64,000 nucleotides of DNA, from positions 310,001 through 374,000 of the forward strand of contig CAVUNO010000012.1 in NCBI GenBank assembly GCA_963742875.1, written 5' to 3'. The DNA comes from Bog-532 sp963742875 (lineage in GTDB: Bacteria; Actinomycetota; Actinomycetes; Streptosporangiales; Streptosporangiaceae). Under the pieces are notes generated by a model, which saw only the letters and a program-made list of their open reading frames with translations, was not told the DNA's origin and searched no databases. Below are positions 8,772 to 17,534 of the stretch, in pieces. Made by a program: the position numbers and the translations under genes. Position 1 is the first letter of the stretch. Every line of letters starts with the position of its first letter.

Positions 8772-8962
8772 GCTGGAACAGCGGGATGTGTTCCACGTGC
8801 TGGCCACCAAGCGCAACGACACCGTGCCGACCGGCACGGTGCTGGACGCGCGTCGATGAGCTGATCGCCGCGCTGCCCGAGTGCGCCCGGCAGCGCCGCT
8901 CCGTCGGCAACGGCGCGCATGGGCCCCGGATCTATGACTGGGCCCGGGTCTCTATCAGGTCG
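8772..8962 (+). pseudogene. IS701-family transposase fragment
   Basis: Two frames together give FHVLATKRNDTV, then RVDELIAALPECARQ and NGAHGPRIYDWARV, matching the middle of IS701-type transposases. A frameshift near 8850 and loss of both ends make it a relic. It abuts the truncated recombinase gene. Confidence 0.65.
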
Positions 8963-8986
8963 CTGCACCCCCCCGCCCGCGGGCCT

Positions 8987-9016
8987 GCGGATGAGATTCC
9001 CGGGGATCTCATCCGC
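8987..9016. repeat. Stem-loop next to the methyltransferase 3' end
   Basis: GCGGATGAGAT (8987-8997) pairs with ATCTCATCCGC (9006-9016) around a C/G-rich centre. It lies just past the stop of the minus-strand methyltransferase and could help end that transcript, but no clear T-run follows. It may also be an old IS end. Confidence 0.4.
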
Positions 9017-9054
9017 CTGACCCACCCGCAATCCGCACGGACATGAGACTGTAC

Positions 9055-9804
9055 CTATCCCCCGACCCCCATGGGCGGTAGCTCCTGCAGGCGCCATAGA
9101 GCAAGTTGGTTCGGATCTACCTCACCACCGTCGGGGAGCATCTCGATCGGTTCGGGAAACTCAAACGGTGGCAGGCGCAAATTGAGACAACGGTACCGTT
9201 TGCCTGTGAACTGGTTCACGTTATGCCGAACCTCAGGATAGGTATTAAGCAGTAGCCAGGTGGCCCCAGTGCTGCGGAAGTTCTCCAGAATCATCGCGCA
9301 CTCCTGGAAGGAGACATGCACCAAGCAGTCTCGGCACAGAATCACGTCGGCACGTGGCAGTATGTCGCGAGTCAGGTCAGCGACAGTAAACTGGCGATGC
9401 TCTCCACCAAAACGCAGTTCGTTGCTTTCGATCACGCTCGGCACGATGTCCACACCGTAATAGTCCTCGATCGGTAGTTCGATGTGCTGCATCCAGTTCC
9501 AGTCGCCGCAGGGAGCGTCGAGGACCGACTGGGCACCGAGACGCGACAGTACGTCCGGCAAACGCTCGCGTACGTTATCCGTCGCCCGCAGCTCAGATCC
9601 GGTCCCGGACCCAGATTCGCTACTACCCCATGCAGCCGTGTCGTAGACCTGCGTAAACAAGGCCTGGCGTGACTGCTGTCGCCAGCGCAGATCATGCAAC
9701 CTGCTCCAGCGTGTGAAAGGAACCAGCAGCCGTCTGCCCACCGCCCCACGTAGGAGACTGGGATCGCGTACCACTTCGCCAAGCCGAGACGTGCGCGTGG
9801 CCAT
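9055..9804 (-). CDS. Class I SAM-dependent methyltransferase
   Basis: The protein has 249 residues. The SAM-binding motif I is VLDAPCGDWNWM, followed by an acidic residue in YYGVDIV (motif II) and VADLTRDILPRADVILCRDCLVH. The ATG at 9804 is set by an AAGGAG seven bases upstream. The family is often found in EPS and glycan clusters, where members methylate sugar hydroxyls; the acceptor is unknown. It starts about 11 bp past the end of a truncated zinc-binding methyltransferase gene on the same strand, so it may use that gene's promoter. Confidence 0.75.
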   Translation of the reverse strand: MATRTSRLGEVVRDPSLLRGAVGRRLLVPFTRWSRLHDLRWRQQSRQALFTQVYDTAAWGSSESGSGTGSELRATDNVRERLPDVLSRLGAQSVLDAPCGDWNWMQHIELPIEDYYGVDIVPSVIESNELRFGGEHRQFTVADLTRDILPRADVILCRDCLVHVSFQECAMILENFRSTGATWLLLNTYPEVRHNVNQFTGKRYRCLNLRLPPFEFPEPIEMLPDGGEVDPNQLALWRLQELPPMGVGG

Positions 9805-9814
9805 ATGCAACTCC

Positions 9815-10153
9815 TTAGAAGTATTCACCACTGCTCGCTACCTCGGTGACCAGGCTGTCGGGGGTGAGATCGAGCCGGTCGATCATCGCTTCCGCGTACC
9901 GCCTGGCGTGCGCCACCCACGAGTCGGAGTACGACGAGAAATACGCGTAATCGGAAAAGATGTGCTCGCCCGACACGTAAGCGGGAAGCTGGACCAGCAG
10001 ACATGATGCACACAGGCGCACATGGAGCGGGTAGAAGGTTTCCGGGCCGTCCAGTTGCTCCGCGGCGACGTAGCTCTCACAGAGCGGGGACATCCCCAGG
10101 TCTACGAACCTATGCGTAAGGCCCGCGCCGCACAGGCGGCATGTTTGCAGCAA
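9815..10153 (-). pseudogene. N-terminal fragment of zinc-binding sugar C-methyltransferase
   Basis: Residues 1-108 match the start of the methyltransferase at 33,600-34,079 almost throughout (CRLCGAxLTHxFVDLGMSPLCESYV, FSDYAYFSSYSDSWVAHA). That includes the four-Cys zinc-binding domain of the TylC3-like family. After TEVAS the similarity stops abruptly (about 9837) and the frame ends. The likely start is TTG 10153; an AAGGGGA lies upstream. The catalytic Rossmann domain is missing. Confidence 0.8.
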
Positions 10154-10244
10154 TGAAATGTTCCCCTTCCCGGGGCTGGGAGTCCGTTAAGGGACGAGCC
10201 GTGCCGGGCGGCCAATTGGCCCCCGGAATAGGAGACCTGCGATG

Positions 10245-10260
10245 ACCCGGTCCTGATACA
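10245..10260 (-). promoter_or_regulatory. EPS motif copy upstream of methyltransferase fragment
   Basis: On the minus strand this reads TGTATCAGGACCGGGT, 92 bp before the start at 10153. A TTATGGAAGGCCGC stretch lies just upstream and closely matches the one before the 20,063 copy. Confidence 0.5.
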
Positions 10261-10455
10261 ACCAGCCGCGGCCTTCCATAATTGAGCTGCGGTTAAACCG
10301 GAGTTGCCGTAGCTCTCCGTAGATATTACTTGACTTAAAGTGCCGAAACTCGTCAGCTTGCGCCGGTTGCCGTAGCCACGAAATTGTGCGTGTCGCTCCG
10401 TGTCCGTCAGGGCATTCGCGCTACGATCGAGGTTATGGTGGCTCGTGGCGGGGCG

Positions 10456-10866
10456 ATGCATGTAGCCCGGAACCGGCGGACGTATACGGCAAAGTCCGGT
10501 GAGCAGCGGATGTATGGGTCGGTCCTGGTGCGCCGCACCTACCGGGATGGCGGCAGGGTCCGGCATGAGACGCTGGCGAACCTGTCCGCGCTGCCGACCG
10601 AGACGGTGTCCGCGATCGAGGCCACCTTGAAGGGAGAGCGGCTGGTGCCGGCCGCACAGGCAGTGAGGATCACGGCCGCGGCGCCGCACGGGCATGTCGC
10701 CGCCGTGCACGCGGCCGCGGTACAGCTGGGCCTGCCCGCGCTGCTGGGCCCGGCGGGCCGGTCCCGGGACCTGGCCCTGGCCCTGGCCCTGATCATCTCC
10801 CGGGTGGTCCGGCCGGGCTCCAAGCTGTCCACCCTGACCTGGTGGAACGACACCACAGGCGCAGCG
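10456..10866 (+). pseudogene. IS1634-family transposase N-terminal fragment
   Basis: The sequence begins MHVARNRRTY and contains VRRTYRDGGRVRHETLANLS, the signature start of IS1634 transposases. It continues for about 135 residues to LSTLTWWNDTT and is then cut off inside the epimerase remnant. The catalytic DDE region is absent. Confidence 0.75.
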
Positions 10867-11152
10867 TCCCCTCGAGATTCACTGACAACGTCGCCGCTGG
10901 GTTGAGGTGACCGAGCGGGTCATTGGACAGCGCCGCGAGACAGATCACAGCGTCGTAGTCGGTCCGCTGGCCGATTACGACGTCCCTAATGTCGCGCGGG
11001 GGTCGCCCGCGGATGTCCTCCGGGGCGGGTCCGAGATCGCACCCCTCGTACAAGCCGAGGTCGAGTCCATCGACCTCGTGCCCGGCCGCGCGCGGGAGGG
11101 GAACGAGAACGGCTCCGATGAAGCCACGATCGCCCGCAACGAGGACCCTCAT
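10866..11152 (-). pseudogene. NAD-dependent epimerase/dehydratase, 5' part only
   Basis: ATG 11152 follows a GAGGGGC stretch. The first about 95 residues form a Rossmann start (MRVLVAGDRGFIGAVLV), an acidic beta-2 end (VDGLDLGLYEGCD) and the LAALSNDPLGHLNP segment of SDR sugar epimerases. After NLEGT the gene is cut by the IS1634 fragment. The catalytic Tyr-x-x-x-Lys is missing. Its 5' end is the source of, or a sister to, the stubs at 20,155, 28,003, 31,162, 37,280 and 40,566. Confidence 0.75.
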
Positions 11153-11230
11153 CGTTTGCCCCTCAGTCTCTGGAAACGAGTTGCGCGGGGCGGCGAGACC
11201 GCGACCCGGCAACTCGCATGACCCGAGACG

Positions 11231-11246
11231 GCCCGGTCCTGATACA
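11231..11246 (-). promoter_or_regulatory. EPS motif copy upstream of the epimerase remnant
   Basis: On the minus strand this reads TGTATCAGGACCGGGC, 79 bp before ATG 11152. The leader between motif and ATG aligns along its whole length with the leader at 20,063-20,154, including GAGTTG, GCCGCCCC and CTGAGGGG. Confidence 0.55.
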
Positions 11247-11341
11247 TCCCGGGGCGACGTGACTCATAATCAGGCCGCCGAATTGGATAGACCTCGCAAC
11301 TTATCTATCACTGTGCGTCGATTGCGTCTCCTGGTCCTGGC

Positions 11342-11380
11342 GAGATCACAGCGTTAGGAGGCGTTCGTCGTATCACGGCC
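11342..11380 (+). promoter_or_regulatory. EPS motif copy with upstream box, before GDP-mannose dehydrogenase remnant
   Basis: GAGATCACAGC (11342-11352), a 17-bp spacer and GTATCACGGCC (11370-11380). The same arrangement, with the same 17-bp spacing, occurs at 23,890-23,929. The distance to the ATG is 74 bp. The layout resembles a two-part bacterial promoter. Confidence 0.55.
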
Positions 11381-11453
11381 ATCCGCTCGGCGCTCATGTG
11401 CACACGGCTCCCGGCGCGTGCGAACCAAATGACGAACCAGGGGAGGTGACGCG

Positions 11454-12480
11454 ATGAAGGTTGCGGTGGTCGGTCTTGGCTATGTCGGTGCGGTGACGGC
11501 AGCCTGCGTGGCCTGTGATGGCCATGACGTGTGGAGAGTTGACGTTGATGCCGTCAAGGTCGATGAGATCTGCGCCGGCCGTAGCCTGGTGGCAGAGCCG
11601 GGTCTGGAGGCGCTCGTCACGCAGGCGGTGACGGGCGGCACGCTGCTCGCGACAACGTCTTGCCGTGACGCTCTGGACGGGGCCAATGCGTTGCTGGTAT
11701 GCACCGGGACGCCATCGACGGCACGCGGCAGCACAGACTTCTCCTACCTGCGGCGCGCCGAGGACGATATCGTTGAGGCGCCGCGCCTGATGATGCCGTC
11801 GGCGTCCGGTCAGCACAGCGTCGTCATCCGCGGCACCGTGCCCCCGGGGACTGCCCAGGACCTGGTGGCCCCAACGCTGACCGGCGGCCTGACCGACACC
11901 GGGATCACGATCGGGGCCGCGATGTGCCCGGAGTCCCTCCCGGAGTCCCTCCGGGAGGGCTCCGGGATCGCCGACTTCTTCGCCTCGCCTTACCTTGTCG
12001 CCGGCACCCGCGACCCCCGCGTCGCCGAGGCTGTCACCCGCCTGTTCGGCTTTCTCGATCAGTCGGCGCGGGTGGTCGACATCCGTCGGCGAGGCGGTCA
12101 AGTACGCCTTCAACTCCTTTCACGCCACCAAGGTGTCTTTCGCCAACAAGGTGCCGCGGCCGCTGCGGCTGCTGGACGTGGACTCCCGCACGGTCATGTC
12201 CTCGTTCTGCGAGGACCAGGTCCTCAACATCCCACCCGCCTACCTGCGCCCCGGCTTCGCCTTCGGCGGGTCCTGCCTGCCCAAAGACCTCAGGTCGCTG
12301 CTGCACCTGGCCCGTATGAACGGTGCGGATCTGCCGCTGCTCGCCGGCTCGCTGGCCACCAACGAGCTGGTGATCAACGAAGTCGCGAACCGTGTCCTCG
12401 CGTCGGCCGCCCGCGCCGTCGCCCCTGCTCGGCTTGAGTTTCAAGATGAACACCGATGATCTGCGTGAGAGCCCAAACGT
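11454..12480 (+). pseudogene. GDP-mannose/UDP-glucose 6-dehydrogenase (AlgD-like), frameshifted
   Basis: A strong GGGGAGGTGACGCG precedes the ATG. The N-terminal Rossmann domain is clear (MKVAVVGLGYVGAVTAACVA), as are the VCTGTPS loop and the substrate-binding segment with its catalytic Cys (FAFGGSCLPKDLRSL). The gene breaks near 12,090 (after ARVVDI, with loss of part of the central helix) and again near 12,420, before the LLGLSFKMNTDDLRESP motif. The last about 90 residues are missing. FGGSCLPKDLR and TDDLRESP favour the GDP-mannose dehydrogenase branch, which makes GDP-mannuronate. The epimerase next door also uses GDP-mannose. Confidence 0.75.
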
Positions 12481-12514
12481 GGGCCCTCGGGCGAGCGAAC
12501 GAAAGGAGAAATCA

Positions 12515-13525
12515 GTGGCACAAACCCAAACGCGAGTCCTCGTCACAGGTGCAGGCGGCTTCATTGGGCACCACCTTGTTACGTACCTCAAGGGGCGTGG
12601 CTACTGGGTGCGCGGCGTAGACCTCAAGTACCCCAACTATGTCGATGTCAATGCAGACCAGTTCGAAATCAGAGACCTTCGCCGCTGGGACGAGTGCATC
12701 GCTGCAACGCGCAACATCGAGCAGGTTTACGCGCTCGCTGCAGACATGGGTGGCATGGGCTTCATATCGGCCAACCACGCCCTTATTTTGCACAACAATG
12801 CGCTGATCAATCTCCACACGCTCGAAGCCGCTCGTCTCAATGGCGTGTCGCGCTACCTCTACACGTCGTCTGCATGCATCTACCCTGAGCACCTTCAGGC
12901 AGACGCGAACGTCACGCCGCTCAAGGAAGACGACGCTTACCCGGCCGATCCGCAAGACGCGTATGGCTGGGAGAAACTCGTTACCGAGAAGCTCTGCGAG
13001 TACTACACGTCTGACTATGGCCTCGAGACCCGCACGGTCCGCTTCCACAACATCTACGGCCCGTATGGGACGTATGACGGTGGGCGTGAGAAAGCTCCCG
13101 CAGCGATGTCTCGAAAGGTAGCGACCGTCAGCGACGGCGGCTCGATCGAGATCTGGGGCGACGGCGAGCAGACCCGTTCGTTCTGCCACGTCAATGACTG
13201 CGTCGAGGGCGTCTATCGCCTCATGCAGTCCGACTACCGCGAGCCGCTCAACCTCGGCACCGAAGAGATCGTCACGATCAATGACCTGGCGCGCAAAGTC
13301 ATCGCTGTGTCAGGTAAGAACGACATCAGCTTCAAGCACGTCGAGGGACCGATGGGTGTGCGAGGTCGTAACTCAGATAACAGCCGCCTACGTGAGGTTC
13401 TCGGCTGGGAGCCCGAGATCACCCTCGACGAAGGCCTGGTCGCCACGTACCGCTGGATCGAGAAGCAAGTACAGGCCAGCAAGTCCCGCGCTGAGATCCA
13501 CGTGCAGGACATGGCGTCGGTCTAA
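12515..13525 (+). CDS. GDP-mannose 3,5-epimerase
   Basis: 336 residues. GTG 12515 is set by AAAGGAG seven bases upstream. It has an SDR Rossmann start (VLVTGAGGFIGHHL), then the family hallmark segments ADMGGMGFISANHALILHNN and YTSSACIYPEHLQ, and the catalytic Tyr and Lys in YGWEKLVTEK. These closely match GDP-mannose 3,5-epimerase, which converts GDP-D-mannose to GDP-L-galactose and GDP-L-gulose. It lies between the broken GDP-mannose dehydrogenase and a TagA-type transferase and looks intact. Base composition here and in the next gene is visibly less GC-rich than the surroundings, suggesting separate acquisition. Confidence 0.88.
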   Translation: MAQTQTRVLVTGAGGFIGHHLVTYLKGRGYWVRGVDLKYPNYVDVNADQFEIRDLRRWDECIAATRNIEQVYALAADMGGMGFISANHALILHNNALINLHTLEAARLNGVSRYLYTSSACIYPEHLQADANVTPLKEDDAYPADPQDAYGWEKLVTEKLCEYYTSDYGLETRTVRFHNIYGPYGTYDGGREKAPAAMSRKVATVSDGGSIEIWGDGEQTRSFCHVNDCVEGVYRLMQSDYREPLNLGTEEIVTINDLARKVIAVSGKNDISFKHVEGPMGVRGRNSDNSRLREVLGWEPEITLDEGLVATYRWIEKQVQASKSRAEIHVQDMASV

Positions 13526-13545
13526 GAAGATAACAAGGCGGAGCA

Positions 13546-14325
13546 ATGAGCGACCGATCTTCCGAGATTCCTCGTGTCGACGTCCTTGGCGTTGGTATCA
13601 GCGCCGTCGATCTCGACTCGGCTACCGCCGAGATCCGCCGTTGGGTCGAAGAGAAAGAAAAACACTACGTCTGCGTCACGGGCGTGCATGGGGTCGTAGA
13701 GTCGCAAACTTTTGAAGATCTCCGCGAAATACACAATCGATCGGGTCTTACCGTGCCTGATGGTGTCCCCATGGTATGGTCCGCGAGATACGCAGGCGAG
13801 AAGACCATGCGCCAAGTGCGCGGGGCCGATCTTATGCTCAGAGTTCTGATTGAGGCCAATGATCGAGGATGGAACTCCTTCTTTTACGGCGGAAGACAGG
13901 GTGTTCCAGAGCAGTTGGCCGAGCAACTGTCACTCAAGCTGCCTCAGCTGAAGGTGGCAGGGTGCTATTCGCCACCGTTCCGGGAGCTGAGCCCCGAGGA
14001 AGACCAGGTGATAGTCGATCTCATAAATGCCTCGGAACCCGATCTCGTCTGGATCGGCCTCAGCACGCCAAAGCAAGAGCGTTGGGCTGCGGCTCACGTA
14101 GACCGTCTCGACGCCCGCGCCGTGCTCGCTGTGGGGGCAGCTTTTGACTTCCATGCAGGGCTCATCGATGAGGCTCCTCGCTGGATCCAGGGCTCTGGCT
14201 TCGAGTGGCTTTACCGAATGTTCAAAGAGCCGGGTCGTCTGTCGCGTCGCTACATGCGAAACAACCCGCTCTTCGTAATGAAGATTGTTCGTCGACCTCC
14301 GAGCATTCAGACGACCTCAAACTAA
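13546..14325 (+). CDS. WecG/TagA/CpsF-family glycosyltransferase
   Basis: 259 residues, starting 20 bp after the epimerase with an AAGGCGGAGC before the ATG. Family segments are VTGVHGVVESQ, SGLTVPDGVPMVW, NSFFYGGRQGVPEQL and LVWIGLSTPKQERWAA. The C-terminal GSGFEWLYRMFKEPGRLSRRY is the usual membrane-associating tail of the family. Members transfer N-acetylmannosamine(uronate) or a related sugar to a lipid-linked intermediate at the inner face of the membrane. Its exact donor is unknown; co-transcription with the GDP-mannose epimerase is likely. Confidence 0.88.
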   Translation: MSDRSSEIPRVDVLGVGISAVDLDSATAEIRRWVEEKEKHYVCVTGVHGVVESQTFEDLREIHNRSGLTVPDGVPMVWSARYAGEKTMRQVRGADLMLRVLIEANDRGWNSFFYGGRQGVPEQLAEQLSLKLPQLKVAGCYSPPFRELSPEEDQVIVDLINASEPDLVWIGLSTPKQERWAAAHVDRLDARAVLAVGAAFDFHAGLIDEAPRWIQGSGFEWLYRMFKEPGRLSRRYMRNNPLFVMKIVRRPPSIQTTSN

Positions 14326-14473
14326 GCGGACGTTCGGCCACTCAGCCGACGCGCTTTCTGGCCACCCCTTCGTCGCTATCGGGTAGGCGAACGCCGCAGT
14401 GGACGCGTAAGCATTCAGCCGTTGACGAATGAGTGATGTTTGTCGGCTCTGTGTGATGGTTTGCGCGCAGGGT

Positions 14474-14660
14474 TCAGAGCTGGGCGGGTAGGGGTGGCGT
14501 CCAGGGGCTGCCGGTCAGGGCGTCGCGGATGGCGGTGAGGATGTCGGCTTCCGTGCTTGGCGGCGGTGGAGATGTAGCCGCGTATCGCGTACCGCTGGCG
14601 GGTGGTTTCCTCCGAGCGGAGCCGCCGGCAGATGTTCTGCTGGGTTTTCGCGGGCCGCAC
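14474..14660 (-). pseudogene. IS66-family transposase C-terminal fragment
   Basis: Translation gives RRLRSEETTRQRYAIRGYIS and TAAKHG, then after a one-base shift DILTAIRDALTGSPW followed by a stop. This is the tail of IS66-type transposases. It is fused at its upstream end to an IS630 remnant. Confidence 0.6.
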
Positions 14661-14670
14661 GTCGCGTTCA

Positions 14671-14890
14671 GCGCAAGCTCCTCACCCCGGACGACTTCGA
14701 GGACCTCGACGAGCTCGCCGCCCAGATCCTCCCTTCGAAAAGCACTACAACGCCGCCGCCAGGCCCTTCGACTGGAAGTTCACCCGCACCGACCTCAACC
14801 GCCTCCTGGTACGCATCAGACAGCACGACCGGCACGCACCGCAGCCGCTGGCCGCATGAACCCCGACGAATTAACGGGCGCGACCACTAG
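14671..14890 (+). pseudogene. IS630-family transposase C-terminal fragment and right end
   Basis: One frame gives RKLLTPDDFEDLDELAAQIL, a shifted frame then gives FEKHYNAAARPFDWKFTR and ends at 14859. This matches the end of the intact IS630 transposase here (NDFAST... and PFNWKYTAADLARLL). The following CCCGACGAATTAACGGGC resembles the right inverted repeat of the 6281-7937 element. Confidence 0.65.
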
Positions 14891-14943
14891 TAGTACTTTG
14901 TTAAGTCTGGTATGGCTGGCGGGTTCTGCGGTGTTGTCCCGGC

Positions 14944-15977
14944 ATGACCCCTCAGGAAATCGCGGAGGTCCGGCCCCGGCTGCTGGGTTTCGCCGCGGAG
15001 ATGCTCGGCTGGCTGCCGCGGAAGGATCAGCGGGCGGCCGGGGAGCTGTATGTGCGAGGGCTGCTGACGGATGGGCGGCGTAAGTCGATGCAGCCGATGG
15101 CCGAACGGCTGGGGGTGGACCATCAGCGGCTGCAGCAGTTCATCACGTCCTCGACCTGGGATTACGCCGGGGTGCGGCGGAATGTCGCGCGGTGGTTCGC
15201 GGCCAGCCAGCCGGTGGAGGCGCTAGTGATCGATGACACCGGGTTCGGCAAGGACGGGACCGCGTCGCCGTGCGTGGCCCGGCAGTATTCCGGCACCCTG
15301 GGCAAGGTCGGCAACTGCCAGGTTGCCGTCAGCGTGCACCTGGTGAACGAGCGCGCCTCCTGCGCGGCGGACTGGCGGCTGTTCTGCCCGCAAAGCTGGA
15401 CGACGCCGCGCTGACCGACCCGGTCGCGGCGGCCGCGGCCGCCCGCCGCCGGGTGCGGGCGGGCGTCCCCGATGCGGTGCGCCATACCGAGAAGTGGCGG
15501 CTGGCGCTGGAGATGATCAACGGCATGACGGACCCGGGCGGATGGGGCGTCCCAGAGCAGATCACTGCCGCTGGCGGTGCCCGGCCGGTAGTGGCGGCCG
15601 ATGCCGGCTACGGCGAAAGCGCCGCCTTCCGGGTGGAACTGGACGCCCGCGGCTAGCAGTACGTGATCGCGGTCAAGGGCAGCGCCAGCGCCCGGCCGCC
15701 CGGCGCCGTCCCCGAAACACTGGCCTATGGCGGGCTGGGGCGGCCCAGCGTCCCCCGCTACCGCACCGCCCCGGTCAGCGTGCGCCAGCTCGCCATCGCA
15801 CACGCGGACCAGGCCGCCCCGGTGACCTGGCGGCGGAACACCAAGACCACCCGGGGCAACCCGGACGCTGCCATGACCAGCCATTTCATAGCGGTCCGGG
15901 TCCGGGCACCAGCCCCGGCGAGCCCGCCTGCGGTTCAGCCCCGAACCACCCATCGCGGACTCGCGCTGGCCCACTGA
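14944..15977 (+). pseudogene. IS701-family transposase, frameshifted with internal stop
   Basis: The first 145 residues are typical (AAEMLGWLPRKDQRAAGELY, SRSO17-type; VIDDTGFGKDG with a catalytic Asp; GKVGNCQVAVSVHLVN). A frameshift near 15,385 leads into WRLALEMINGM and VVAADAGYGESAAFR (second Asp). A TAG at about 15,655 then interrupts the frame before QYVIAVKGS. The 3' part past about 15,950 is lost. The gene is not functional. Confidence 0.8.
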
Positions 15978-16129
15978 CCAGCAACACCTCTCCACGTTTC
16001 CCCGTACCTACCTCTGCACGGCAGGGAGTACGCCGATACTGACCCTGATACGGCTTGTGATCAACGTGTCACCATTCGCCACGGGCCGGGCACTGAGGCA
16101 CGGAACTCCCAGAAGTTAAGGGCAGTGGC

Positions 16130-16140
16130 TGTATCACGGC
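16130..16140 (+). promoter_or_regulatory. EPS motif copy upstream of the chain-length determinant genes
   Basis: TGTATCACGGC, 55 bp before ATG 16196. The leader is unrelated to those of the epimerase-type copies, so the motif itself is what is conserved. Confidence 0.55.
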
Positions 16141-16195
16141 ACTCCCCTCGAACGCTCTAGTTGGGGAGGCATCGGCCGTATGCGAGGGAGACCCG

Positions 16196-17534
16196 ATGAG
16201 CGAGCAGGCCCTGGACCTGAGGAGGTCGGCGCAGATTGTGCGGCGACACAAGCGTCTCATGGGTCTGCTGGTGGTCCTCGGGATCCTCGTTGGCGGCGCA
16301 GCTTACATCGTGTTCGCCCCGCCGATGCTCACGAGTACCGCGCTGGTGGCGCTCCCGCAAGACTCAAACGCTCAAGCGGGCGCACTCGTAGCCGCCGAGG
16401 GCGGGGCGGATCCCTATACGGCGACCGAGCGGATAGTTGCGACCAGTAATACAGTGCTTCTTGACGCACTGCCTAATGTCAGCCCTGCCATGTCGCTCGA
16501 TCAGCTTCGCCGCGACATTCAGGTGGCAAGCCCGACCCCCTATGTCATTTCGGTAAGCGCGAAAGGTAAAGTGGCCGCCGACGCGGAGACAACGGCCAAC
16601 GCCGTCGCGCGGAGCTACGTCAGCTATGTCGGTTCGGGAACGAGCTCGACGCGCGTGTTGGCGCAATTGTTCGAGCCTGGCCACGGACGCGACGGGCGCG
16701 CCACTAAAGCCGCTTATCCTCTATCTCCTCGCCGGCGCGGTATCAGGGGCACTGATTGGAGTCATCATCGCCCTCGCGATCGGCCGCAGCGACCGGCGCC
16801 TGCGAGACCGCGACCAGATCGCCGATTCGATCGGCGTTCCCGTCCTGGCATCGGTTTCCGTCGTTCACCCGTCCGATGCAGCAGATTGGCTGGAACTCCT
16901 TGGTGAATATGACCCCGGGGCCGCCGACGCCTGGCAGCTTCGCAAGACCCTCCACCAACTGGGCCTTGGGGCCGCGGATCCCTCGGACCCTCGGCTTGGC
17001 GGCGGTTCCTCGCTCGCGGTGCTCTCGCTGTCGACCGACCGAAAAGCTCTCGCGCTCGGCCCGCAGCTAGCTGCTTTGGCCGCCGCCCTGGGAATTTCCA
17101 CCGCACTCGTCATCGGTCCTCAGCAGGACGCGAACGCTGCGGCTACGCTGCGCGCCGCATGTGCCGCAACGGTGCCACCGAAGCGGTCGGGGCACCTGCG
17201 GGTCGCCGTGAGCGATGACGAACACGCTGGCCAACGACTGGGCGCCGCACTGACTGTCGTCGTTGCGGTTGTCGACGGCAAGGCCCCGCGGTTCGCTGCC
17301 ACGATGCGCACCACATCGACGGTGCTGGGCGTCTCGGCCGGCGCGGCAACAGCAGACCAACTGGCCCGCGTCGCGCTGAGCGCTGCCGTCGACGGTCGTG
17401 AGATTGCCGGAATCCTGGTCGCGGATCCTGACCCGGCGGATCGCACGACCGGCCGTATGCCGCAGGTAGCGCGGCCTGGGCAACGGAGGACGCCGACGCG
17501 CCTGACCGACACAACGACGGAGATAAGACATTGA
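16196..17534 (+). pseudogene. Wzz-type polysaccharide chain-length determinant, one-base frameshift
   Basis: ATG 16196 follows GAGGGAGA. The first frame has a transmembrane helix (about residues 22-40) and the extracytoplasmic Wzz region up to AQLFEP. A single extra G at about 16,675-16,680 shifts the frame. The second frame resumes at ATDATGAPLKP and contains the second helix (LYLLAGAVSGALIGVIIAL) and about 240 cytoplasmic residues. The cytoplasmic part resembles a degenerate tyrosine-kinase/ATPase fold without a visible Walker A. It overlaps the next gene by four bases (TTGA). With one base removed it would be a normal 445-residue protein, so sequence error is possible. Confidence 0.75.
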
